Shown here: positions 45,930 to 56,027 of the stretch, one piece after another
Numbering within the stretch: position 1 is the stretch's first letter
How the letters are laid out: every line of letters begins with the position of its first letter
Assembly (NCBI RefSeq): GCF_910592395.1
Contig: NC_088318.1
Coordinates: 7,030,756 to 7,094,755 of the forward strand
Direction: 5' to 3'
DNA: 64,000 nucleotides
Source: Lineus longissimus
Lineage: Eukaryota > Nemertea > Pilidiophora > Heteronemertea > Lineidae
Notes under the pieces: generated by a model
Database searches by the model: none
The model's input: the letters and a program-made list of their open reading frames with translations, nothing else
Told to the model about the DNA's origin: nothing
Made by a program: the position numbers and the translations under genes

Positions 45930-46335
45930 GGTTTCTTCCAATGCTTGACCTTGTGATGTATGAAAGGTTTCTTCAAAGGCTTGGCCCTGGGATGTATGAA
46001 AGGTTTCTTCCAAGGCTTGACCTTGGGATGTATGAAAGGTTTCTTCCAAGGTTTGACCTTGGGATGTATGAAAGGTTTCTTCCAAGGCTTGGCCCTGGGA
46101 TGTATGAAAGGTTTCTTCCAAGGCCTGACCTTGGGATGTATGAAAGGTTTCTTCCAAGGCTTGACCTTGGGATGTATGAAAGGTTTCTTCCAAGGTTTGA
46201 CCTTGGGATGTATGAAAGGTTTCTTCCAAGGCTTGGCCCTGGGATGTATGAAAGGTTTCTTCCAAGGCTTGGCCCTGGGACGTATGAGAAATTTCTTCCA
46301 AGGCTTGACCTTGGGATATATGGTTTCTTTGAAAG
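45930..46335. repeat. 36-bp minisatellite, about 11 units
   Basis: The unit is close to ggtttcttccaaggcttgac plus cttgggatgtatgaaa. Because 36 is divisible by three and the unit lacks stops, four frames on both strands stay open for 130-157 codons. I regard these as by-products of the repeat. Confidence 0.9.
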
Positions 46336-46650
46336 GTTGGCCTAGGGATTTGTGGCCGGTTTTGTCCCAAGGCTTCACCTCGGGATTTTTGAATGATAGT
46401 TTTGTCCGAGGCCGTTGACCGTGGAATGTATACGTTTCCTTTTACTTTTTGGGTCTTTTATTGTGGCTTGAGCATCTACTTTGCCAGTCTGGTCCACTTT
46501 GTACTGGAAAAAAATCAAGAGAACCTCAAGGATACTTCAAGCCAATCAATCTGAATCAAGGTCATAAAAAGCTCTGCGGTATTCAAACATTGTGTTAATC
46601 AGACGAATGGAATTGAGCCATAAGGAAATATTCTGCTACCAGGCTTTTCC
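46336..46650. other. No gene recognised
   Basis: This holds diverged minisatellite edge and unassigned DNA up to the TTAA at 46651. Confidence 0.35.
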
Positions 46651-46942
46651 TTAAAGGTCATATATCAAGGTTTTTTGCCATTTTCTGCTGTAAGACGATT
46701 TCAAAAGTGTACCTAACACTTTATACAATACAGAAAACCAAATGCAATTAGCTCCATCCATTTTGAAGATATAGCCAATTATGTGTTTGACAACTTGATT
46801 GCCTGATCAGGCTAGCAACTGGCTTGTTAGAGCCAGGCGGCGGGTTCAGCAAAAGTTGTGATGTAGATCATGTCATGCAATCATAAAAGCAGGAGGGCCT
46901 TAATTAGTTATGCACACCTGGAAGTAATGTGTTTCATTCACT

Positions 46943-48097
46943 ATGGTGTATTGTGTGGCTCCGAATTGTGTCAAGGCTAGCACAAAGAACAATCGAATGA
47001 CGGATGGGACCCATTTTCATGAATTTCCAAAGCCAGTTGAACGAGAGAGGAGGAAGCTGTGGATTCGGAAGTGCAAACGTTTGGAGTGTTGGAAGCCTGG
47101 GCCTTCGGCCAAACTTTGCAGTGATCACTTTATCGATACGGATTATCACATGAAGCCGGATATCTGCATCCAACTGAATACATTGCACTTCAACGAGAAT
47201 TCCAAACGTGCCCAAGCAGCGAACAAAGATGGGACTAAGCGATGGTCAGTCTCCTATCCGAAGGCAAAGAAGGGTGAACCTGTGGCAAGGGAAGTGAAAG
47301 TACCAGTGACTTATGGTAGGAACCTTTTCAAAAAAGTACTTCTATATCATACATGTAGGTTGAGGATGCTCCTTGAAAATGGCCATATATAGAAAGGGTG
47401 ACAACATCCGATTGCTTGGCAGAGTGCCAAAGTAGTGTTGTTGCAGTCGTCTTCCTAGCCGCTGATAAAGACTCTCGCCTAGCAGTGGTATATGAAACCA
47501 GGGGCGGGACATACCACTGCCGTGGGAGTGTACTCTATTAAGGAGAGCACTTGTCAGTCCCATGGGTGTCCTTAGGGACCATCTCAAAATTTACTGATGC
47601 AAAAAAAGAGGAACAGTGTTTGTCTGGGGGGAGTTTTCTAGGTGCTCAGTGTTCACAGAGAGACTAACACTGTTCTTCTATTTTGGCATCAGTCAATTTT
47701 GAGATGGTCCCTTTAGAGAGGTTCCACTTGACTGTGAACACCATTTCCATTTCCAGAGGTATTTCATGGAGATGATCTTGTGTCACCAAAAACAACAGGA
47801 CATCCTATAAATACAAAATATTTATTGTTCAAAAAAAATCAAAATATTCGTTCCTTTTCAGAATACATTAAACTTCTACTGAATGAGGTATTGAGACTTC
47901 GAGAGAAAATGCCCTCGTACAGCACTGCATTGGCCAATAGAGAAGATCGCATCAAGTCTACACCCAAGCCAGTCTGTACGAAATACACAAAACGTCAAAC
48001 CAAACTTGAGGTCGTGGATAGCCGGAAGACTCGATTTAATCGGACGCTCAACTCTTTGGATAACGAAAGCCAGTGTACTCCTCTGAGGGCCAGGTAG
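46943..48097 (+). CDS. THAP zinc-finger protein, two exons
   Basis: Exons are 46943-47315 and 47757-48097. The donor is G/GTAGGA and the acceptor ttccatttccag, and the junction restores a Glu codon (GEVFHGDD). The N-terminus MVYCVAPNC, HFHEFPK, KLWIRKCKR and LCSDHF gives the C2CH ligands and the conserved Phe-Pro and Trp of a THAP DNA-binding domain (residues 1-85). The C-terminal part is basic with a short Leu/Glu-rich helix (YIKLLLNEVLRLREKM). It stops at 48095-48097, 50 bases inside the last exon of the opposite gene. THAP domains are typical of transposase-derived DNA-binding proteins; this one is probably the terminus-binding protein of the enclosing TTAA element, which is inferred. Confidence 0.75.
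47575..47711. mobile_element. Fold-back MITE in the THAP intron
   Basis: gggaccatctcaaaattt and on pairs with the reverse of its right end (aattttgagatggtccc) over about 55 bp per arm with few mismatches. It lies wholly inside the intron. Confidence 0.8.
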
Positions 48098-49094
48098 AGC
48101 GAATCTTGTCACGAGCACAGACTGGAAGAGGAAGTCTTCGCTTTTTGCCCAAACGTTGCCAGCACCAGCGCACAAATCTGCGGTATGCAAGGTATCTCCA
48201 TAACCTGAAAAGACAGTTTGAGAGAAAATTTGAGTTCAGATGAAACATAATGCATACAATGTAGTATGGTCATGAATCCTTTGTGCTGAAAGCAGTTGTT
48301 TCTGTTTTGTAAATAAATAGGAAGTGTACATGTACAAGTTTCTGTTATTTTACTTATTTCAACTTACTTGTGCATTGGCTGATCATTTCCTATTGGCCCT
48401 TGATCTTGGATAAATTCATACATGGCACTTTCCAGGACATATCAGTCAAGGCAGTTGCTTGCGAATCCGGGATGCAGAGTTATGCAGGCAACTCCATCTG
48501 GCTCATAACTTTCCTTCTTGGCCAGAACTGGGGAATAGTCACTGCAGCACATCGACTCTGTTCCAGTGATTTGAGCTGTGCAGTTTCCACAGTCACACCT
48601 GAAGTGATAAACGTTTACATATTTACAAAAAATGATGATTAACACTAGACCAGTTGCCAGTTGCCCTCCTTGGCTTCCCTCAGTCTCAGTGATGATGAGG
48701 CCGAGTCCATGACATGGCAGATGGCAAATGTCCTTCAGAGACTGTTCAAATACATACAACCATTGAACCAATACAAAGCCATCCAAGAAGTGCCAGAGCA
48801 TCAGATAAAGTCCAATTGTGTATAGTAGTAGTGGATGCATGTCATGATGTAGTGCTGTGTGCATAGAGAACAGAGTGAGAATGTAAACAAAACTTGCCAT
48901 TTTCTGTTGCCTGCACGTTCAGGGCGTTCATCCTCCACTTCCTCATCACTTTCGTCCGAATGATCACTCTCATTATGATCTAGTGATATCAATGGCTCGA
49001 ACATGTATGGCTCAACGTTTAAATATCCTTCTGTATCGACCAAAACATCCTCAAATTCACTGCTCTCACTCTCTGAACTGTATGCGGAAGCCAT
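48048..49094 (-). pseudogene. P2X7 'ballast'-like zinc domain protein, three exons, in-frame TGA
   Basis: Exons on the minus strand are 49094-48898, 48598-48368 and 48204-48048. The first intron begins with GC (TG/GCAAGT) and ends cacttcag; only this donor keeps the frame and gives GNRKWCDCGNC. The second intron is GTAAGT...ttttcag and restores a Lys codon. The N-terminus is acidic (SESESSEFEDV). Exon 2 has the Cys-rich CDCGNC, ESMCC and CITLHPGF of the cytoplasmic domain of P2X7 receptors and related stand-alone invertebrate proteins. Exon 3 has RYLAYRRFVRWCW and IRSTWPSEEYTGF. A TGA at 48442-48444 interrupts CLD-YVLESAMYEF, so the copy is either dead or read through. No membrane segments exist, so it is not a channel. 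Confidence 0.8.
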
Positions 49095-49333
49095 CTTGCT
49101 TTGTTCTGACTGACACGACCTACGTCATCAAAAAATCCCTAGCGGCCACATGTGGAACTAATCTAAAGTTGTGTGTGGTGGGAAATTCAAATAGTTTCAA
49201 ATTGAAAATTGAAATAACTAAATAATGACTTTATTATTAGAATTTTTTTAATGTCTGGGATCTTGTTTTTTTAACCCTCAACATATTTCATGAGTATCAA
49301 GCATGTTTTCAAACCTTGATATATGACCTTTAA

Positions 49334-50083
49334 TATCTGCTTCAATTCAACTTCGTCATTTTAAAATCCTGTCACAATGCTAGTCATATCACACACAATC
49401 TAAGAACTGTGAATCAATGTGAGAACAATGAATCCAACAAATATTAGAGTGAACTGACTTTGAACTGAGAGAAAGTGCTAAGCAAGCAAGGTGAGATTCC
49501 TAAGGATATCTGCAGAAGGTAAAGGAATCTTTGTAGAAAGTCCCAGCATTCTATTTGATTCAGAACTCTGCTTTGACTGCAACTGCATTAGAAATATTGA
49601 CTTTGCACGAAGATATGTTTCCTGTGCTAAATGCAGTGGAATGGAGTGCAGAAAAGTTATGTCATGAATGATCTCACGTATGATCTCTTCGCATGTTAAA
49701 GCCTGTACCAATTTTGAGTAGAAAAAATCTCCCATGCTGTTACATATTGCCTTATTTTGGAGAGGTTGTGGTTAATTCTAACTTTGGAATGGAATAGAAT
49801 GCTGGCATGCCTGGGGTTGTGTTTGAGGTAGGTATCATGAGCATTATTCACATATCTTGAAAATCAGAGCAATCTTCAAGATTTCTTAGCCATGTGGATG
49901 AAAGTATAGGCGTATAATATTCAACATAGGATCATGAATATGCCAATAATTGAAGGGATAGAGAAGTAGTAGGCATGGTAGGGGGGAATTTTTTTCATGA
50001 GGTCTTAGCCTCTGTCTATGTCTTTTTCGCTTTCAAGCTCTGTAGTGTAAGTGTTAGTAGCCCTCAGGGGCCTGTGAATATCA
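49334..50083. other. No gene recognised
   Basis: No supported exon. An 85-codon frame on the minus strand at 49478-49735 has no recognisable motif. Confidence 0.35.
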
Positions 50084-50245
50084 AGTAAAGGGGTAGACCG
50101 TTCGATTGAATCATGGTGGTCCAATTTAATCATGGTCGGATTAAATGCAAATCCACCTGTACACAATGTCATAGTGCAGTTATTAAGCGTAGGAATTTGC
50201 TGAAAGTTGGTATTTATGGTGTATATCAATCTACACAACGGTTAT
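50084..50245 (-). repeat. Copy of the 37.3-kb repeat, reversed
   Basis: Read on the minus strand it contains cagcaaattcctacgctta and tggatttgcatttaatccga, close to 37320-37400. The outer ends are not exact. Confidence 0.55.
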
Positions 50246-50841
50246 GCTTTTAAGTTTTAATTCAGTGTGTATTTTCGAAACAGGGAATTTTCCTTCTGCT
50301 AGCTACACCCCTGGTATCTTTGGTTTCATAGAATTCAATGGTAAAGAAAAAGTGAGCTGCATGATGCCATTGCCATTGGCATTGGTGAAAGTTTTGTGAA
50401 GGAAATGAACTTTCGATAATTTGGACAAGAACCTGTCGTCCTATCTTGACCACCAAGGTTTTTGCATCTTAATACTAGGATTTAAAATTGGATGAATTAC
50501 AAAGGAGATTTGGCGATGGAAGATTGGCCAAGCATGTTTAGGCATTGATATTAAGGCTGGCATGGGAATAGACATGTGCTACCGGCTACTTGAGCACGGT
50601 TGTATGCATGGCACCCAAAACTCAAGTGTGCTTGGAACATGAAAAAAACAAGAATATCAATGGAATCCTTCATGGGTATTACTGCCTGGCTATGTTAAAA
50701 CGCAGTAAAGACCATGAAGTTCAGGATGCTGTCGTCCAGGAGGCAAATAAACATTGTGGTGGCTAAATGTCCGAGTAGCTAGGGCTTTTTTCCATGGGAG
50801 TATGACTTTTTGAAAACGGAATTCGTATTCGGTCATGTAAG
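50246..50841. other. No gene recognised
   Basis: There is no supported exon or clear repeat before the TTAA MITE. Confidence 0.35.
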
Positions 50842-50845
50842 TTAA

Positions 50846-51070
50846 GGGTTGGCTATAAGCACCGCCATTTTGGCTCGAGCTTGAAATCTTGGAGCAACTA
50901 GAACTCATTCATAATTCAGTTAATACCAATTTCAAGGCTGGTACGCCGTTCCCTGAAAAACAAAGAACAGCATACCATCCTTGAAATTTGAATTCACTTT
51001 ATTTTGAATGAGTTCTTGTTGCGCCAAGATTTGACATTCTAGCAAAAATGGTGGTGCCTATAGCAAACCC
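50846..51070. mobile_element. TTAA-flanked MITE, intact 225 bp
   Basis: TTAA lies at 50842-50845 and 51071-51074. The ends gggttggctata and tatagcaaaccc are inverted. It is the undisturbed relative of 1545-2234. Its right TTAA is also the left TTAA of the next element. Confidence 0.9.
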
Positions 51071-51074
51071 TTAA

Positions 51075-52116
51075 CCCTTTTACTGCCGAAGTCGCACTTC
51101 TGCGACAACCATTATTTTCCGTTTACTGCCGAAGTCGCATTTTTGCGACATTCTGTGTATCACTAAAAATCAATAGATAACACGAAGACTAGCGTAGTTT
51201 TTCAAGAAGTTCGTAGATGGCGTTGTAGTACGATGATAGAGCTTGCAAATGGCGGCGCCCATGGTATATCGACCTGTACAACTTTTGGGAGAAAATTGAG
51301 TTTGAAGTTGGTGAAATGGCAAAAAGATTGTCACTGACGGAGGTTCTGGACGAACTAGATGTAGTGAATGATTCTGATTCAGGTGAGGAGTTCGTAGATA
51401 GTGATTCGGATCCAGAATACGATGTAAATAATGACGATGCTGAAAGCGATAGTGACAGTGTGTATAGCGATGTACATGACGATGTAGGCACTACACAGGG
51501 TGTCCCAGAAGTGCCAAATGTCCAACCTATGCCTAGGCCTGATTCTCCCATTGAGGACAATCCTGCTGATAGTGAAATGGATTCTGATGATGAGCAGGAT
51601 GTTGTTCCTAATCCTGCTGCTCCTGCTGTAGCTGATGTTAGGGCTGGTGGTGATGGGCCTAGGGGTGAGATGCGAAAACTTGATATTTTGAAAATTTCCG
51701 CACATGGATACCTCCTCTACCATGGCATTATTTCGCATTTTAGGCAGGACACAAACAAATTCAGGGTTCCCATTCAGGAAAAACAAAGAAAAGACATTAT
51801 TACTATTGTTCAAACAGTTTTATTTGAAAAAAGAATTGAGTTTGAGTCAATTATAGTGTTTCTTTGAGATTTTTTGTCCGTCCTCACTATAAATTCAAGA
51901 TGGCGGTATGCAAATTAGGTCAGAACTCCCAATTTTTTTACCCCAATTGAAAGAGGGGGTCATACTGAACAACTTTCATATACATTGTTTGGCTGTATCT
52001 CCAATGGTTTTCTCTCACTAGGCTGGTGAAATATGCTGCCTTAATTACTGTAAAAACTATAGAATCTACCGGCAGTTGGGGTTCATGGAAATTAAAATTG
52101 GCCGGCAGTAAAAGGG
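51075..52116 (+). mobile_element. piggyBac-type element, internally deleted
   Basis: Ends cccttttactgccg (51075) and cggcagtaaaaggg (to 52116) are inverted and flanked by TTAA at 51071-51074 and 52117-52120. Just inside the left end, a unit tactgccgaagtcgca with a small tgcgac hairpin occurs twice. The element keeps only the N-terminal part of a transposase. Confidence 0.85.
51316..51867 (+). pseudogene. Truncated piggyBac-like transposase N-terminus
   Basis: The 183-residue frame begins MAKRLSLTEVLDELD and has a long acidic Asp/Ser/Glu region (DSDSGEEFVDSDSDPEYD), as found before the catalytic part of piggyBac transposases. The DDD catalytic core and C-terminal Cys domain are absent. The tail (LDILKISAHGYLLYHGII) shows no known motif. 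Its position between the piggyBac-type ends supports the call, though the acidic region alone is weak evidence. Confidence 0.55.
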
Positions 52117-52120
52117 TTAA

Positions 52121-52957
52121 GCTTTATCCATGAACAGTGCTTAAGCAATTTACTGAAACTACCCTAGAGATGGTATAGCGTATAAAGTGAGAAATAAAGA
52201 GGGGCTAAGTTAACTTACCGATATTGGGAAATGACCAGTTGTAAGTTGGGTAGACGTTATTGGTACTGGAACGTGTACAACGATAGTAACTGTAGTGAAG
52301 AGGCCCGAGTCAGAACCAAGTCAGAACGACACCGTAATCTGATTCTCAATCATTGATTTCCTGATACGAGACTTGATATGAGACAGAACATGGACAAGCA
52401 TTCTCCAAAACTGGAGTTAGCCTCTTTTGACCGTACAACGCGTTTTGGCGGCAGGATTCAAGTAGTCCCGAGCATGTTATTCTTATATCGTAAATAATCA
52501 ACGTGCAAATTCAATTATTTCGACAAGAAATGTGTTTTTATGTCAAATTATCTTGTGTATATCCTAGTCAGTACAGATAACGGAGTTTTTGTTTTTGGCA
52601 CTGGGCCAACGTTCACAGCGATTCAGCTGGAAGGAGCCTCTGCGGATGTCAGATTGCTTTATTGGCACTTTGCCAACCCAATCAGCTGTTCCGCACCGTC
52701 GCCGTACTGACCTAAATTGACAAATATGGTATTTGTGACATGATTTAGGTGACTACACTGACGGTGCGGAAAAGAGTGTCTTAAAGCTGACATGCATGGA
52801 TAAAACCCCAGCGGCTAAGTTACAAAACACAATGCTCTACTACCAAACGTCCAATACTACTTGAAACACGATATACACCCAGCGAGAGGTTTCGCTTGAC
52901 TGCACAAACAAGAAGTTCATCGACGAGACAGGTCAGAGGCGATCCGGTGAAAAGGAA
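52121..52957. other. No gene recognised; one long hairpin
   Basis: ttccgcaccgtc near 52689 is repeated inverted as gacggtgcggaa near 52761, with a second inner pair (tgacctaaatt / atttaggtga). It may be a decayed fold-back element. No exon is supported. Confidence 0.4.
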
Positions 52958-54088
52958 ATGAAATGGCCAGGGCCATTGTGCTCACCTCATGTGGAGGAAA
53001 GATGGATAAAGAGCATGGTATTGTGTCATAGGTTTGATGTAGGTCCAAGCAATTACAATTTCCCCAAAATGGCCAATTTACAGTACATTCGACCTCTGTG
53101 ACCTTGAAAAGTAGGTCAAATCAAAGAAGACCCGGGTGACACATTGAATGGTTGTTAGAATTAGATGTACCTATGATATAAAATTGGTGCCAATCGGGCA
53201 AGTCATTATTAGGAATAATGGCATTTTGAAGAATTTAAGATTTGGCCCCCTCCCTGGAGGCCAAACGGCAAATCAGATCGCACCAAACTTCGGTACCTGA
53301 GATCACCTGACCAAGGGGTACATGTGTACTTAATTTGTGATCAATAGTCATTGCAGTTAAGAAACGTGCCATAGTTACGGCCTGACGGCGAAGTTACGCC
53401 ATTTGACCTCTGTGACCTTGACAAGAAGGTCAAATTAAAAACCTGTGTGACATATACTGTATGGTGGTTAGATGTACCCATGATATCAAATTGGTGGCAA
53501 TCGGGCAAGAAGTTAAGGAATAATCACATTTTTAAGGTTTTTGGATTTTGCCCCCTGGTGGTCAAGTGGTGAATCATATTGGACCAAACTTTGGTCCCTG
53601 AGATCACCTGACTAAGGGGTAAATGTGTATCAAATTTGGTATCGATAGTCATTGCAGTTTAGAAACGTGCCATCGTTACATCCTAACAGCCAATTTACAC
53701 CATTTGACCTCTGTGACCTTGAAAAGGAGGTCAAATCAAAAACCCGGAGGATATATGATGCACCTTTGCTAGAAGTACCTACCATATTTTTTTCAAAATT
53801 TCCCGACTACTATTAAGGGAGATATTGCATATTTTCACTTTTAACGTTTGGCCCCCTGGTGGCCAAACCATGAAACGAATCGGACCGAAACTCAGTCTCC
53901 AAGGTGTCATTACATAAGGGTACATGTGTACCAAGTTTCAACTCAATAGCTCTAACAGTTACGAAACGTGCCCTGCTAACGGACGACGGACGACGACGAC
54001 GACGACGATGACGATGACGACGACGACGACGGACGACGGACGCCACGGTATGGGATAAGCTCACCTCTGCTAAGAGGTGAGCTAAAAA
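52958..54088 (+). mobile_element. HINE-like element, copy D
   Basis: This 1131-bp copy starts atgaaatggccagggccat and ends gaggtgagctaaaaa. Core blocks lie near 53092, 53403 and 53705, with a gac/gatgac microsatellite at about 53984-54040. It ends within two bases of another HINE-like terminus at 54090, so it appears inserted at that element's edge. Confidence 0.85.
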
Positions 54089-54089
54089 T

Positions 54090-54123
54090 GAACAAGAGGC
54101 CCAAGGGCCTGGCGCTCAGCTGA
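54090..54123 (+). mobile_element. HINE-like 5' terminus, gctcagctg subfamily
   Basis: aacaagaggcccaagggcct and ggcgctcagctga match the start at 14099. The body that should follow is not recognised. Confidence 0.6.
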
Positions 54124-54705
54124 GTTGTTGCTGCGTTGTTCGTATATATTACATTACTCGTCAAACTCTACTAAACTAAGGACTCAAAGCCTAAGGATAT
54201 TAGCTTCTGGATGTGTAACAGTGAATTACGGTAGACTGGCGCAATCTACTTCAAGCAAGCTCCACCCTTGCAATGTGTGCGCAAACAGATAACCTAACCT
54301 ATATTGGACCATCAATTCTACACACAGCAACATGATTCATCCTCAGCTGTTTCCATGATGATGATGATGATGATCCTTTTCGCAAATTGGTCGTCTTCTG
54401 TCTTTCTTCCATACTTCAGTGCCACCGGATGTAGTCTGCCCTTGTGGAGGGATCCTTTCAGCACCGGGACACAAGAATCCATGCGAATTGAATCACATGG
54501 AGAGACTAGCCCAATCACCCGCTTTTGGCTGGGTAGAAATGGGTAAATCTCGCAGACTGGACCTTAAACTCTACTGCCGACGTGTGAGGCCGGTCTGACA
54601 GATGAGTAAGTGGGGTCCACCTAATGCAGAAGGCACCAGTTTCCCTAACTAAAAGGGTAACATTAACAAAATGCTCTACCCAACTCTATTATTGCCTAAA
54701 GGCCT
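54124..54705. other. No gene recognised
   Basis: A short atg microsatellite lies at 54355-54374. No exon is supported. Confidence 0.35.
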
Positions 54706-55047
54706 GTGTACACTAGTAAAATATTAGCAACATTTTTACATTTCCAGTTGCAACAAATGTTGCAAAAATGTTGCGTAGTGTGTACAGAGCAAAACGCGTC
54801 TTACAACATGTTGTAAAATTGTTGCAAATTAAATGCAATGCAATTCTTTGTTGCATGTTGTAAAAATGTTGCAAACTCTTCAGCCAATCAGAAATAGGAT
54901 TTGCGTCATGTGATATACCGGAGTTCATGTGACTTGAACAAGAAGCAGGTATAGCAACTCTCAAGTGAGTGTCTTGCTTCGTAGGGTGATGAAACCTTTT
55001 CTAGAAGTTTTTGTGTGACGGCTTGTCAGTAAGCCGCAACTCCTTTA

Positions 55048-55644
55048 GGCTGCGTATCCATAGGCTGTTCCGTGCCCTGCACAACATTCCCTTTTTACCG
55101 CCTGGCGCGCCACACGGACAATGAACCTTCATTGGTGTTATTGATCGTTCCCATAGGTTATGCCGTGTCACATTGCGGGCATATATGCACTGTGGATTGG
55201 GAATATAGGCCCATATTGGGATTGAACATGTCCATTCTTTTGCGAGTGAACAACACGGAAGCAATGTCTGAGGCGAAATTAATTCAAGAGGTTCATCAAC
55301 GGGAACTACTCTGGGACCCCGAAACTGATGATTATCATAACAAGCACGAACCTGTAATTTGTTGCTTAAAAGTCAGGTTTTATATACATGTACATGTCAA
55401 TTTGATGTTGCAAGTGAAAATACAGGTTACTTGTATTTTCATTTTCAATATTCATAAGAAATTGTCTTCTGAAATAATGACAGCGTGCGGATAAACGCGA
55501 TTGACCGCTGCGAAATGAGGACTACAAAGGCCTACATGACCAAAAAGGAATATCCAATGGAGACTCAGGGCATAGTGCCAGGTCACAAGGCTGTTACGCC
55601 ATAACGCCACACTACACAAGGGCATACCCTATGGATACGCGGCC
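55048..55644. mobile_element. Harbinger-type element, 597 bp, nested
   Basis: The ends ggctgcgtatccatagg and cctatggatacgcggcc are inverted. TTA is duplicated at 55045-55047 and 55645-55647, the 3-bp target typical of PIF/Harbinger. It retains one exon of a MADF-domain gene, the known Harbinger accessory protein type. Confidence 0.8.
55264..55354 (+). pseudogene. MADF-domain first exon fragment
   Basis: From ATG 55264 the frame reads SEAKLIQEVHQRELLWDPET and DDYHNKHEP, the first helices of a MADF DNA-binding domain. A possible GT donor follows (cct/gtaatt). No later exon is present in this short element. Confidence 0.6.
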
Positions 55645-56027
55645 TTAACAGGCAGTGGTATGCCCCATCATCCACCCTCATTTTGATCCAGGGCCTGGTC
55701 CATATTCTCTTTGGTTATTTCGCCGCCTCTTCCGTCTCTCAACAATGACAGCTAAAATTGCTGCAGAAGCACTCAAAACACATCTTCTCTCCTTGGAATC
55801 ATCCATTTTCCCTCCAAAATACCTATTTCCCTTTGTTCCCACTAAAAAGTTTGCAACAATTTACCAACATGTTGTAAAAATGTTGCTAATTTGTTGCAAT
55901 TTTGTTGCTAGTGAACACAGGGCCTTGAAGGGCTTGTTGCAAAATTGTTGTAAAAATGTTGGTAAAATGTTGGTAAAATGTTGGTAAAATGTTGGTAAAA
56001 TGTTGCTAATATTTTACTAGTGTACAC

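Larger units (their letters stand above)
46655..49329. mobile_element. TTAA-flanked DNA transposon with THAP and P2X7-like genes
   Basis: A perfect 19-bp inverted repeat, aggtcatatatcaaggttt, lies at 46655-46673 and reversed at 49311-49329. TTAA stands directly outside on both sides (46651-46654, 49330-49333), as expected for a target duplication. The 2675-bp interior holds a plus-strand THAP-domain gene and a minus-strand P2X7-ballast-like gene, converging with overlapping ends. TTAA targets are known for piggyBac and Kolobok superfamilies, and THAP domains occur in Kolobok-type and P-type transposases, so a Kolobok-related element is my inference. No DDE catalytic domain was recognised, so it may be non-autonomous or of a type I do not know. 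Confidence 0.75.
54706..56027. mobile_element. TIR element rich in ttgcaac/gttgtaa words
   Basis: The ends gtgtacactagtaaaatatt and on (about 30 bp) are inverted at 54706 and 56027. Both subterminal regions repeat gttgcaaaaatgttg-type words, and 55959-56007 is a gttggtaaaat tandem repeat of 11 bp. A Harbinger-type element is nested at 55048-55644. Confidence 0.8.

Noticed and set aside
45930-46335. Repeat array resembling a CRISPR (36-bp period)
   Set aside because: The units are contiguous with no unique spacers, and this is an animal genome.
45897-46418. Four long open frames of 12-residue repeats on both strands
   Set aside because: They follow from a stop-free 36-bp minisatellite; no start context or flanking exon supports translation.
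48082-48243. Apparent C-terminal extension of the THAP protein in another frame
   Set aside because: It is antisense to the third exon of the P2X7-like gene, whose minus-strand reading matches the family.
48442-48444. TGA as a selenocysteine codon
   Set aside because: No SECIS-like structure was recognised and the family does not use Sec there; nonsense change or sequencing error is simpler.
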